Source of the DNA: Oscillospiraceae bacterium
GTDB taxonomy: Bacteria > Bacillota > Clostridia > Oscillospirales > Oscillospiraceae
DNA length: 8,723 bases
Assembly (NCBI GenBank): GCA_017405545.1
Contig: JAFRAF010000293.1
Span: forward strand, 1 to 8,723
Direction: 5' to 3'
Shown: piece after piece, positions 1-5,052 of the stretch
How the letters are laid out: the number at the start of each line of letters is the position of its first letter
Numbering within the stretch: the first letter of the stretch is position 1
The notes under the pieces: model-generated
Told to the model about the DNA's origin: nothing
Databases searched by the model: none
The model's input: the letters and a program-made list of their open reading frames with translations, nothing else
Made by a program: the position numbers and the translations under genes

Positions 1-158
1 ATACGGTATCAAAGAGATATCCCCTGCACCGCACAGACATATATATTGACGTAATCGAGCTGATAGATATCGACAGTGTTAAATCCAGCACGACAGCGGA
101 TCTGGGCAACAGAGCCTGGGCCGAGATGTACGCCGCGCTGGAGCCCTATTACAGCTAA
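1..158 (+). CDS. C-terminal end of an unidentified protein (partial)
   Basis: A frame read from base 3 stays open to a TAA at 156-158 and gives 51 residues of a C-terminus, including the stretches RYPLHRTDIYIDVIELIDID and NRAWAEMYAALEPYYS. The composition looks like ordinary coding sequence, with acidic and hydrophobic alternation and aromatic residues near the end. The stop lies 16 bases before the ATG of the next gene, with that gene's ribosome binding site in the gap, so the two are probably in one operon. I do not recognise the family from this fragment. There is no visible metal-binding or nucleotide-binding motif, and the start lies outside the window. Confidence 0.6.
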   Translation, partial: TVSKRYPLHRTDIYIDVIELIDIDSVKSSTTADLGNRAWAEMYAALEPYYS

Positions 159-174
159 AGCGGGAGGGATCGTC

Positions 175-1029
175 ATGACCAAGACCAAAGTCAGATTTAC
201 AATCTTCAGAATAATTCAGGGTTTTATAATGGGATGCGGGGCCATACTCCCCGGCATCAGCGGAAGCGCCTTCAGCGTCATCTTCGGCATATACCGCCCG
301 ATACTGCTGCTCCTCAGCAAGCCCGCGCTTGCCATCAGAGAATACGGCGCGACGCTTATCCCCGCCGGCATCGGCTGGCTTGCCGGTTTCCTGTGGCTGG
401 CGAAAATAATCTCCATCCTGTTCAGCGCGGCTCCGGTCCCCACCACCATGGCGTTTGTCGGACTCGTCGCAGGCACCCTGCCGGATCTCATGCACCAGGC
501 CGGAAAAGAGGGGCGCGGCCGGAGCTCCTACATATCCTTCGCCTTCGCGTTTATCCTCATGCTCGCCTTTTTGAAGGTATCGACCTACAACTTCCACTTC
601 AATATTTCCCCGACCTTCGGCTGCTTCTTCATCTGCGGTATAATCTGGGGCCTGAGCATACTGATCCCCGGCTTCACCTCATCCACCGTACTTGTATCCC
701 TGGGTGTGTTCCATGTGGTGGCGGAGGGAATATCCACATTCGATATGTCCATGCTCGCCCCAATACTGCTGGGTATGGCCATCACGGCGGCGCTGCTGTC
801 AAGGGTGTTCAACTACTTATTCGAAAATCACTACTCCGCGCTTTTCCACGCCGTTCTCGGCATCGTGCTGGCTTCTTCCATCCGCATAATCCCCCTCAGC
901 TACAGCGGCATTGGGGAAATCGCCGTTTCTCTCCTTTGTCTCGTTTTCGGCGTCGTTCTTGCCAGGCTTCTCGGCAGGCTGGGCGCGGGCGATGACCCCG
1001 ATGAAGACGGGGCAGTTAAACAGCAATAA
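175..1029 (+). CDS. DUF368-family membrane protein, PopT-like candidate polyprenyl-phosphate translocase
   Basis: A 284-residue, very hydrophobic protein with about eight predicted membrane segments and a short acidic tail (GDDPDEDG). Two related half-motifs mark the DUF368 fold: PGISGS at residues 26-31 followed by FGIY at 37-40, and IPGFTSST at 164-171 followed by SLGVF. A third conserved stretch, GLVAGTLPDL, lies at 96-105. DUF368 proteins (PopT) have been shown in other bacteria to return undecaprenyl phosphate across the cytoplasmic membrane for reuse in wall polymer synthesis; that role here is inferred from family. Start: an in-frame ATG exists at 76, but it lies inside the upstream gene. 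The ATG at 175 follows GGGAGGG (162-168) by 6 bases and is chosen. The usual GVSGGT form of the first motif is altered, so this is a divergent member. It is probably cotranscribed with its two neighbours. Confidence 0.85.
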   Translation: MTKTKVRFTIFRIIQGFIMGCGAILPGISGSAFSVIFGIYRPILLLLSKPALAIREYGATLIPAGIGWLAGFLWLAKIISILFSAAPVPTTMAFVGLVAGTLPDLMHQAGKEGRGRSSYISFAFAFILMLAFLKVSTYNFHFNISPTFGCFFICGIIWGLSILIPGFTSSTVLVSLGVFHVVAEGISTFDMSMLAPILLGMAITAALLSRVFNYLFENHYSALFHAVLGIVLASSIRIIPLSYSGIGEIAVSLLCLVFGVVLARLLGRLGAGDDPDEDGAVKQQ

Positions 1030-1098
1030 GCGCAATAGTTCAGCTCATGCAACTCATTTAATTCATTTCTAATTCATTTCCGTTATCGGGAGGCTGCT

Positions 1099-1506
1099 AT
1101 GTCCGGAAAACTCACATACTTTTTCTTTTCAACAAACAGTCCCGACAGGGACAGATGCAATACCTACAGCGCGTCGGTCACGCCCGAGCGTATGTCGGTG
1201 GAGATGAACCTGTGCGGAGGCGCAGAGTCCTTCATACTGCCGGTGGACGGGGACTTCTTCAACGGGCTCTCCGCCACCATAGATAAGCGCGACATGTTCG
1301 GCTGGAATAAATTCAGGCCGGACCCCTCCGCGGCCTCCGACACGGCAGAGGGTTTTGCCCTGAGGGCAAAATTCGACAGCGGAAAACGCATAAGGATATC
1401 CGCAAAGGGGAGCTTTCCCGAAAACTATGAGCAATGCAAAAACGATCTTGAGGCCCATTTCAACGCGCTATGCGATAAATACTGGGGCCGCAAAGAGAAA
1501 AGATAA
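1099..1506 (+). CDS. uncharacterised 135-aa protein
   Basis: A small soluble protein with no signal peptide and no membrane segment. It starts at an ATG 5 bases after a strong GGGAGG (1088-1093). I do not recognise a named domain. The visible pattern is N-terminal beta-rich sequence, a central FGWNKFRPDPSA segment around residues 72-83, then two strands (GFALRAKFDSGKRIRISAKG, about 94-113), SFPENYEQ at 114-121 and an amphipathic C-terminal helix ending in KYWGRKEKR. The order 'hydrophobic strand, DSGKRI, small residues, FPENY, helix' recalls short hypothetical proteins seen in gut Clostridia, but that is from memory and gives no function. It has four cysteines and no CxxC pair. It lies 69 bases after the PopT-like gene with no hairpin between them, and just before a strong terminator, so it is probably the last gene of that operon. 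Confidence 0.8.
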   Translation: MSGKLTYFFFSTNSPDRDRCNTYSASVTPERMSVEMNLCGGAESFILPVDGDFFNGLSATIDKRDMFGWNKFRPDPSAASDTAEGFALRAKFDSGKRIRISAKGSFPENYEQCKNDLEAHFNALCDKYWGRKEKR

Positions 1507-1520
1507 ACGACACACAGAAG

Positions 1521-1556
1521 CGCCGCGGTGACTTTTTCGTCACCGCGGCGCGTTTT
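1521..1556 (+). terminator. Rho-independent terminator
   Basis: A perfect 12-bp stem (1521-1532 with 1539-1550; G1520-C1551 can add a thirteenth pair) encloses a TTTTTC loop and is followed by GTTTTA. It begins 14 bases after the stop of the 135-aa protein and ends the first plus-strand operon. The opposite side lacks a T-run, so it is mainly a plus-strand terminator, although it also sits between two convergent units. Confidence 0.9.
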
Positions 1557-1604
1557 AATAAAAGGGATGTAAGTCAACATCTCTGCAGGCCTGTCGCCGA
1601 CATA

Positions 1605-2417
1605 TCAGAAGAACAGCTCCGGCTCGGCCCTGCGTGTATACATCTCCTCCAGCTCCGTCTTGTGGTAGAGGTATCCCGGGTCGTCATAATATCGGGCGCC
1701 CCGGGGACAGCCCTTGATACAGGCGCAGCATTTAATGCATATCCCCCTGTACTGCGTAACATCCTCCGGGTCGATAGAGCCCATTGGACAGATCTCGGCG
1801 CAGTGACCGCATTTGATGCATTTGTCGCTCACCTTGGGCTTGACTTTGCGAATGTCAATGGGGTTCCCCTTCCGGTCCCTCGGCTGATAATAGACTGTCT
1901 GGGGAGAACTTCCGCTTATGTAAAGCTGCTCCTCAGGCAGCTCATGTTTCAGCAGCCCCGCGATCCTGTCGGCAAAGCCCCTGGCGATTTCCATGTCCTT
2001 CTCGTCCGGACGGCCTGCCCCGAGAACGGTTGAAAAAGAGTGCTCGCCTATAAATGCGCCGCCGGCGACGACCTTCATCCCGGCGTTTTCAAGCAGATCC
2101 CTCTGCTCAATCAGCGCGTCGTCATAATTCCTGTTGCCGTAGAGCGCTATCACCACAGCAGTCGCGCCGCCGCCCTGTACGGTCCTTAGAAAGGGCAGCA
2201 GCACATTTGGGACACGTCCGGCGATGACCGGCGTGCCGAAAAACACCACGTCATTTTTTTCAAATACAAGGGGCGCTTCCCTGTTCTGCGGGAGCGTAAA
2301 GTCGATGACCTGAGCGCTCTTTCCAAAGCTCTCAGCAACCGACTGCGCCACATATTCCACAACCTTTTTAGTGGTTCCCGTAGCGCTGAAATACACAGCT
2401 TTAAATACTCTGTCCAT
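1605..2417 (-). CDS. EFR1-type ferredoxin: flavodoxin-like domain fused to two [4Fe-4S] clusters
   Basis: A 270-residue protein with two parts. The N-terminal half (about 1-160) is flavodoxin-like, with the FMN phosphate loop signature SATGTT at 11-16 after a hydrophobic strand, and a second FMN-loop-like region FFGTPVIAGRVP around 59-70. The C-terminal part carries two complete CxxCxxCxxxCP motifs: C200, C203, C206, C210 and C227, C230, C233, C237, enough for two [4Fe-4S] clusters; C231 is an extra cysteine. This layout matches the EFR1 family of anaerobic electron-transfer proteins, in which FMN and iron-sulfur centres pass electrons within one polypeptide. The redox partner is unknown. The start is supported by GGAGG at 2428-2432, 10 bases upstream. 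It has no signal peptide, so it is cytoplasmic. Downstream it converges on the plus-strand operon. Confidence 0.92.
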   Translation of the reverse strand: MDRVFKAVYFSATGTTKKVVEYVAQSVAESFGKSAQVIDFTLPQNREAPLVFEKNDVVFFGTPVIAGRVPNVLLPFLRTVQGGGATAVVIALYGNRNYDDALIEQRDLLENAGMKVVAGGAFIGEHSFSTVLGAGRPDEKDMEIARGFADRIAGLLKHELPEEQLYISGSSPQTVYYQPRDRKGNPIDIRKVKPKVSDKCIKCGHCAEICPMGSIDPEDVTQYRGICIKCCACIKGCPRGARYYDDPGYLYHKTELEEMYTRRAEPELFF

Positions 2418-2438
2418 GAACTGTATACCTCCGTAATA

Positions 2439-2472
2439 AATCTAAAACCCCGCTGAAACGGGGCTTTAGATT
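2439..2472 (-). terminator. hairpin between the P-loop gene and the EFR1 gene (terminator or attenuator)
   Basis: Arms 2441-2452 and 2459-2470 form a 12-bp stem, extendable by two A-T pairs, with a 6-base loop. The one imperfect pair (2447/2464) is G-U in minus-strand RNA but A-C in plus-strand RNA, which shows the structure works on the minus strand. In that direction the stem ends TTTTAGATTTATTA, giving a modest U-rich tail. It begins about 10 bases after the P-loop gene's stop and ends 6 bases before the EFR1 ribosome binding site, so it may terminate partially or tune EFR1 expression. Confidence 0.7.
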
Positions 2473-2481
2473 AAACTATAG

Positions 2482-2880
2482 CTAACAGAAAAACTTGCTT
2501 ATCCCGGGAGTCGCAAGATTTGTATCCGCGCTGAGCGTCATTGTGAAATTGACGCTTTCGCGCTTGCTGAATTCGTCGCACCAGTTTATGAACTCCTCAG
2601 CGCGGCCGATGTCCTGATCGTTGAGTATCTTCATAAGATTGTCTATAAATATATGAGTAATATCATAGTTTCCTGCATGAAGGCCGCTGATGAAGCCCTT
2701 CATGAAATCATAGCTGCCAAAATTATAGTGTGACGCGCTGATCAGACGTATGGAATATGGTATGCTGTACATAAGCGCCTGATCCTTCTCAATACACACA
2801 ATATTACCGTGTTCCTCATTTGCAGCGGTGGTAACAAGATCGATTAGCTTTTTGGTCTTTCCAGAGCCTTTAATGCCCAT
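2482..2880 (-). CDS. small P-loop (Walker A) ATP-binding protein of unknown function
   Basis: From the ATG at 2880 the protein has 132 residues. Walker A is GIKGSGKT at residues 2-9, and ITHIFIDNL near 74-82 is a Walker-B-like hydrophobic strand ending in Asp. VNFTMTLSAD near 109-118 looks like a further core strand. No helicase, kinase or transporter signature follows, so the substrate is unknown; it resembles small stand-alone P-loop proteins of Clostridia. The start is doubtful. The P-loop normally follows a beta-strand, and the codons just upstream read I-V-R-V-I in frame. The strong AAAGGAG (2904-2910) is 23 bases from the ATG but 8 bases from an in-frame ATA at 2893-2895. The frame is open back to a TAA at 2944-2946 and has no ATG, GTG or TTG upstream. 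The real product is therefore probably 137 residues starting at 2895. The region is clearly AT-richer than its neighbours. Confidence 0.8.
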   Translation of the reverse strand: MGIKGSGKTKKLIDLVTTAANEEHGNIVCIEKDQALMYSIPYSIRLISASHYNFGSYDFMKGFISGLHAGNYDITHIFIDNLMKILNDQDIGRAEEFINWCDEFSKRESVNFTMTLSADTNLATPGISKFFC

Positions 2881-2903
2881 TATTACTCTAACTATTTTTA
2901 TCG

Positions 2904-2910
2904 CTCCTTT
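2904..2910 (-). promoter_or_regulatory. ribosome binding site pointing to an ATA start
   Basis: AAAGGAG on the minus strand is the only good Shine-Dalgarno sequence for the P-loop gene. It is 8 bases from the in-frame ATA at 2893-2895, an ideal distance, and 23 bases from the first ATG at 2878-2880, which is too far for normal initiation. Confidence 0.6.
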
Positions 2911-2945
2911 CTCAGAAGTCTGCTCGTTGGTATTTATCTTCTTTT

Positions 2946-2951
2946 ATTATA
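2946..2951 (-). promoter_or_regulatory. -10 box (TATAAT) upstream of the P-loop gene
   Basis: A consensus TATAAT on the minus strand lies about 36 bases upstream of the P-loop gene's ribosome binding site. No good -35 box is seen at 17 bases; a weak TTGAAG sits 20 bases upstream. This suggests the gene has its own promoter and is not purely a read-through product of the carboxypeptidase gene. Confidence 0.45.
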
Positions 2952-2982
2952 CTATCACTTTTCCGCCGCAACTTCAATAACA

Positions 2983-3009
2983 AAATCATTTATTCTTTAA
3001 ATCATTTAT
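2983..3009. repeat. 11-bp direct repeat across the dac stop codon
   Basis: AAATCATTTAT occurs at 2983-2993 and again at 2999-3009, 16 bases apart. The second copy contains the TGA stop (3002-3004) of the carboxypeptidase gene on the minus strand. It looks like a small local duplication. No function is evident. Confidence 0.6.
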
Positions 3010-4195
3010 CCCCCTGCAGGAGCCTGTTCAGCTCTCTTTTAAAAATCGACATGGCGTTGAGCCGTTCCACTCCGTTTTCCGCCACCAGCTGCGCCTGCGC
3101 GACCGTGTTGTCCCCGCTGTAAAGAACCAGCTGACCGAGCACCTGTCCCGGCTCCACGGGGGCCTCGACCATGGGCTCGACCTCCAGCCTCTTCTCGATG
3201 TCCGAAGCCATCTGTCTGTCCACGAGGACTCGCTCCTGACCCTTCAGCACCGGCTGTATCATATCCTGCTCGCCGAGCTTTACCCTCACCGGCTTTAAAA
3301 CCCCGTCCGGCTTCAGGTCTACAAGGGTATAATTGGCAAAGGCGAAATTCAGCATGGCCCTGGCGCTTTCAAATCGCTCGGCGGAACTTGGGCAGCCCAG
3401 CACCACCGCTATGTACTCCACCCCGTCCCGCTCGGCGGAGGCTGCCAAGCAATGCCCCGCGGAGCTGGTATATCCGGTTTTCAGGCCAGTGGCCCCCTCG
3501 TAGTAATGTATCAGCTTGTTTGTGTTGGTCAGGCCGAATTCCCCTTCGCGAATGCTGTCCATCCATATGGTCGTATAATCCCTTATCCATTCATGAGACA
3601 GCACCTGTCTGGACATAATAGATATATCCCTCGCCGTCGTATGGTGCTCCGGACTGTTCGTGAGTCCGGTGCAGTTTATGAAGTTGGTGTTGTCCATGCC
3701 CAGTTCCTTTGCTCTGGCGTTCATCCGACGGACAAAGGCCTCCTCTGAGCCGGCTATATGCTCTGCCATCGCCACGGCGGCGTCGTTGGCTGATGACACG
3801 ACAATACACTTAAGCATCTCCCATACTGGCATCTGTTCTCCCTGCTTGAGATACACCTGGGAACCCCCCATAGCCGAGGCCCGGTCGCTGGCGGTCACGG
3901 TGTCGTCAAGACTGAGGGCGCCGGATTCCACGGCCTCGATAATAAGCAGAATCGTCATAACCTTTGTGACGCTGGCCGGCTCAAGCTGCTCATCGGCGTT
4001 TTTCTCGTATATCACGGTGCCGGTCTCCTCCTCGACCAATATGGCGGAGGGCGCCGCCACCTCCAGCGAGACGCTGTCCACCGCGTTATCGATCCCGCTC
4101 GGAGCGGCTCCGTCGCCCTTTGTCCCGGTTCCCTCAGCATATGCGCTGATAAATAAAACAAGAGCTGCCATAAATGCGGCCAGTACCTTTCTCAT
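3002..4195 (-). CDS. D-alanyl-D-alanine carboxypeptidase (PBP5/DacF type, peptidase family S11)
   Basis: A 397-residue exported penicillin-binding protein that removes the terminal D-Ala from peptidoglycan pentapeptides and so limits cross-linking. It starts with a signal peptide (MRKVLAAFMAALVLFISAYA, likely cut near residue 20). All three active-site motifs are present: S75-V-T-K78 with the nucleophilic Ser, S135-A-N137, and K239-T-G241. The HHTTARD stretch at 184-190 is typical of the family. Residues from about 300 form the beta-rich PBP5 C-terminal domain, ending in a basic amphipathic helix (SIFKRELNRLLQGDK) that may touch the membrane. GGGGGAG lies 6 bases before the ATG. The length fits DacA/DacF enzymes of Firmicutes; which paralogue it is cannot be told, so no symbol is given. 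No hairpin terminator separates it from the P-loop gene. Confidence 0.95.
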   Translation of the reverse strand: MRKVLAAFMAALVLFISAYAEGTGTKGDGAAPSGIDNAVDSVSLEVAAPSAILVEEETGTVIYEKNADEQLEPASVTKVMTILLIIEAVESGALSLDDTVTASDRASAMGGSQVYLKQGEQMPVWEMLKCIVVSSANDAAVAMAEHIAGSEEAFVRRMNARAKELGMDNTNFINCTGLTNSPEHHTTARDISIMSRQVLSHEWIRDYTTIWMDSIREGEFGLTNTNKLIHYYEGATGLKTGYTSSAGHCLAASAERDGVEYIAVVLGCPSSAERFESARAMLNFAFANYTLVDLKPDGVLKPVRVKLGEQDMIQPVLKGQERVLVDRQMASDIEKRLEVEPMVEAPVEPGQVLGQLVLYSGDNTVAQAQLVAENGVERLNAMSIFKRELNRLLQGDK

Positions 4196-4264
4196 CGCTT
4201 GCTCCCCCTTTGTCCATATGCTGAAGCTTATGTGGAGTCTGTGCTGAATATTCTCTTTTTTCTC

Positions 4265-4293
4265 TTGAATTTTATAGATGGCTGTGGTATTAT
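4265..4293 (+). promoter_or_regulatory. promoter of the tRNA-Gly gene
   Basis: TTGAAT (4265-4270) and TATTAT (4288-4293) are separated by exactly 17 bases. The -10 box ends 11 bases before the first base of the tRNA. On the opposite strand the overlapping bases 4289-4294 read TATAAT, which may be the -10 box of the divergent carboxypeptidase gene, though no good -35 goes with it. Confidence 0.75.
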
Positions 4294-4304
4294 ATCTACA
4301 TTCT

Positions 4305-4378
4305 GCGGGATTAATTCAGTGGTAGAATGTCAGCTTCCCAAGCTGAATATGCGGGTTCGATTCCCGTATCCCGCTCCA
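4305..4378 (+). tRNA. tRNA-Gly (anticodon CCC)
   Basis: A complete 74-base cloverleaf. The acceptor stem is GCGGGAT with ATCCCGC, the D stem ATTC with GAAT, the anticodon stem TCAGC with GCTGA, and the T stem GCGGG with CCCGT (one G-U pair). The T loop is TTCGATT. The anticodon loop TTCCCAA places CCC at 4337-4339, which reads GGG glycine codons. The discriminator base is T and CCA is encoded in the DNA at 4376-4378. It is a stand-alone gene with its own promoter and terminator. Confidence 0.96.
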
Positions 4379-4392
4379 GTTTTGTAAGTATT

Positions 4393-4417
4393 AAGCCGTC
4401 GAAAGACGGCTTTCTTG
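4393..4417 (+). terminator. Rho-independent terminator after tRNA-Gly
   Basis: An 8-bp stem (4393-4400 with 4405-4412) is capped by a stable GAAA tetraloop and runs into TTTCTT. It starts 15 bases after the tRNA CCA end. Confidence 0.85.
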
Positions 4418-4501
4418 CTATAAAATTATAACAGCCGCCTTTGGGTATTCCTGCACAACACCCTCCTGTCTAAGCAGCATGGCGGCGGAACGGAGATTGA
4501 C

Positions 4502-4882
4502 ATGAAAAAACAGATAGTCACAGAAAACGCGCCCTCTGCCATAGGCCCTTATTCCCAGGGTATATCCTGCGGTGATCTCATATTTGTCTCAGGGCAACTG
4601 GGACTTGATCCCGCAAGCGGCGAATTCGCCCCCGGCGGAGTCGAAGGACAGGCAAGGCAGTCACTGAGCAACTTAAGGTCCATACTTGAGGCCGCGGGCT
4701 CCGGCATGGATAAGGTCGTCAAGACCACCGTATTCCTGAAGGACATCAGGGATTTCGCGGCGGTCAACACAATTTATGCCGAATTCTTTGAGGGAACTGT
4801 GTTTCCCGCCCGTTCAGCCGTACAGGTCGCCGCCCTTCCTAAGGACGGTCTTGTGGAGATTGAGGCTATTGCAGCAAAATAA
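4502..4882 (+). CDS. ridA: RidA family reactive enamine/imine deaminase
   Basis: A 126-residue protein, the usual length for RidA (YjgF/YER057c/UK114). Family members form trimers in the cytoplasm and hydrolyse 2-aminoacrylate and related enamine/imine intermediates released by PLP enzymes such as serine/threonine dehydratases, protecting other PLP enzymes. Expected active-site positions are present: Y17 in GPYSQG, S30 in FVSGQ, N89, R104 in FPARSAVQV (the Arg that holds the substrate carboxylate) and E119 in the VEIEAIA ending. GGAG at 4492-4495 lies 6 bases before the ATG. The gene stands between the tRNA terminator and the proB promoter and may be transcribed on its own; an AT-rich TATAAAATTATAA stretch at 4419-4431 could hold its -10 box. 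Membership is clear; the exact substrate is inferred. Confidence 0.95.
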   Translation: MKKQIVTENAPSAIGPYSQGISCGDLIFVSGQLGLDPASGEFAPGGVEGQARQSLSNLRSILEAAGSGMDKVVKTTVFLKDIRDFAAVNTIYAEFFEGTVFPARSAVQVAALPKDGLVEIEAIAAK

Positions 4883-4977
4883 TCACACTCAACCTGCAGG
4901 CAGCCCTTCTGAGGGCCTATTCCGACAGTAGCAGACCCTATCCCGGCATCTGAAAGCAATAAATTATCAATTACGCA

Positions 4978-5006
4978 TTGATAAAAATCCAACTGTCGAT
5001 TATAAT
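4978..5006 (+). promoter_or_regulatory. near-consensus promoter of proBA
   Basis: TTGATA (4978-4983), a 17-base spacer and a perfect TATAAT (5001-5006). The predicted start point is near 5012-5014, about 40 bases before the proB start codon. The separate promoter indicates that proB is not dependent on ridA transcription. Confidence 0.8.
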
Positions 5007-5035
5007 ATGAGTCAGCACAAAGGCTGACTCATATT
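5004..5035. promoter_or_regulatory. 13-bp perfect inverted repeat over the proB -10/+1 region (operator or 5' hairpin)
   Basis: Arms 5004-5016 and 5023-5035 are perfectly complementary around an ACAAAG loop. The left arm overlaps the last three bases of the -10 box and covers the predicted start point. No T-run follows, so it is not a terminator. As DNA it has the shape of a dimeric repressor operator. As RNA a transcript starting near 5011-5013 would begin with a shorter 5' stem of about 4-6 bp just before the ribosome binding site. Confidence 0.6.
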
Positions 5036-5042
5036 GATTAAT

Positions 5043-5046
5043 GGAG
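5043..5046 (+). promoter_or_regulatory. ribosome binding site that decides the proB start
   Basis: GGAG lies 6 bases before the ATG at 5053 and overlaps the earlier in-frame ATG at 5041, which has no ribosome binding site of its own. The downstream ATG is therefore the start. Confidence 0.75.
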
Positions 5047-5052
5047 ATAGAT

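Noticed and set aside
76..174. Longer N-terminus for the DUF368 protein from the ATG at 76
   Set aside because: It lies inside the upstream gene in another frame, has no ribosome binding site, and the added 33 residues are not membrane-like; the ATG at 175 has GGGAGGG at 6 bases.
234..995. Plus-strand open frame of 253 codons inside the DUF368 gene
   Set aside because: The protein is rich in Arg, His and Pro with no domain logic, typical of a shadow frame of a GC-rich gene.
1051..1079. Three near copies of AATTCATTT before the 135-aa gene
   Set aside because: Only 9-base AT-rich units with uneven spacing; too short to call a functional repeat or binding array.
4199..4387. Small plus-strand open frame across the tRNA
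   Set aside because: It overlaps the promoter and the whole tRNA-Gly gene and has no ribosome binding site.
4883..5000. T-box or other amino-acid-sensing leader upstream of proB
   Set aside because: The predicted start point leaves only about 40 bases of leader, and no T-box bulge sequence or specifier stem is visible; the small GCCCT/AGGGC hairpin at 4903-4916 has no T-run.
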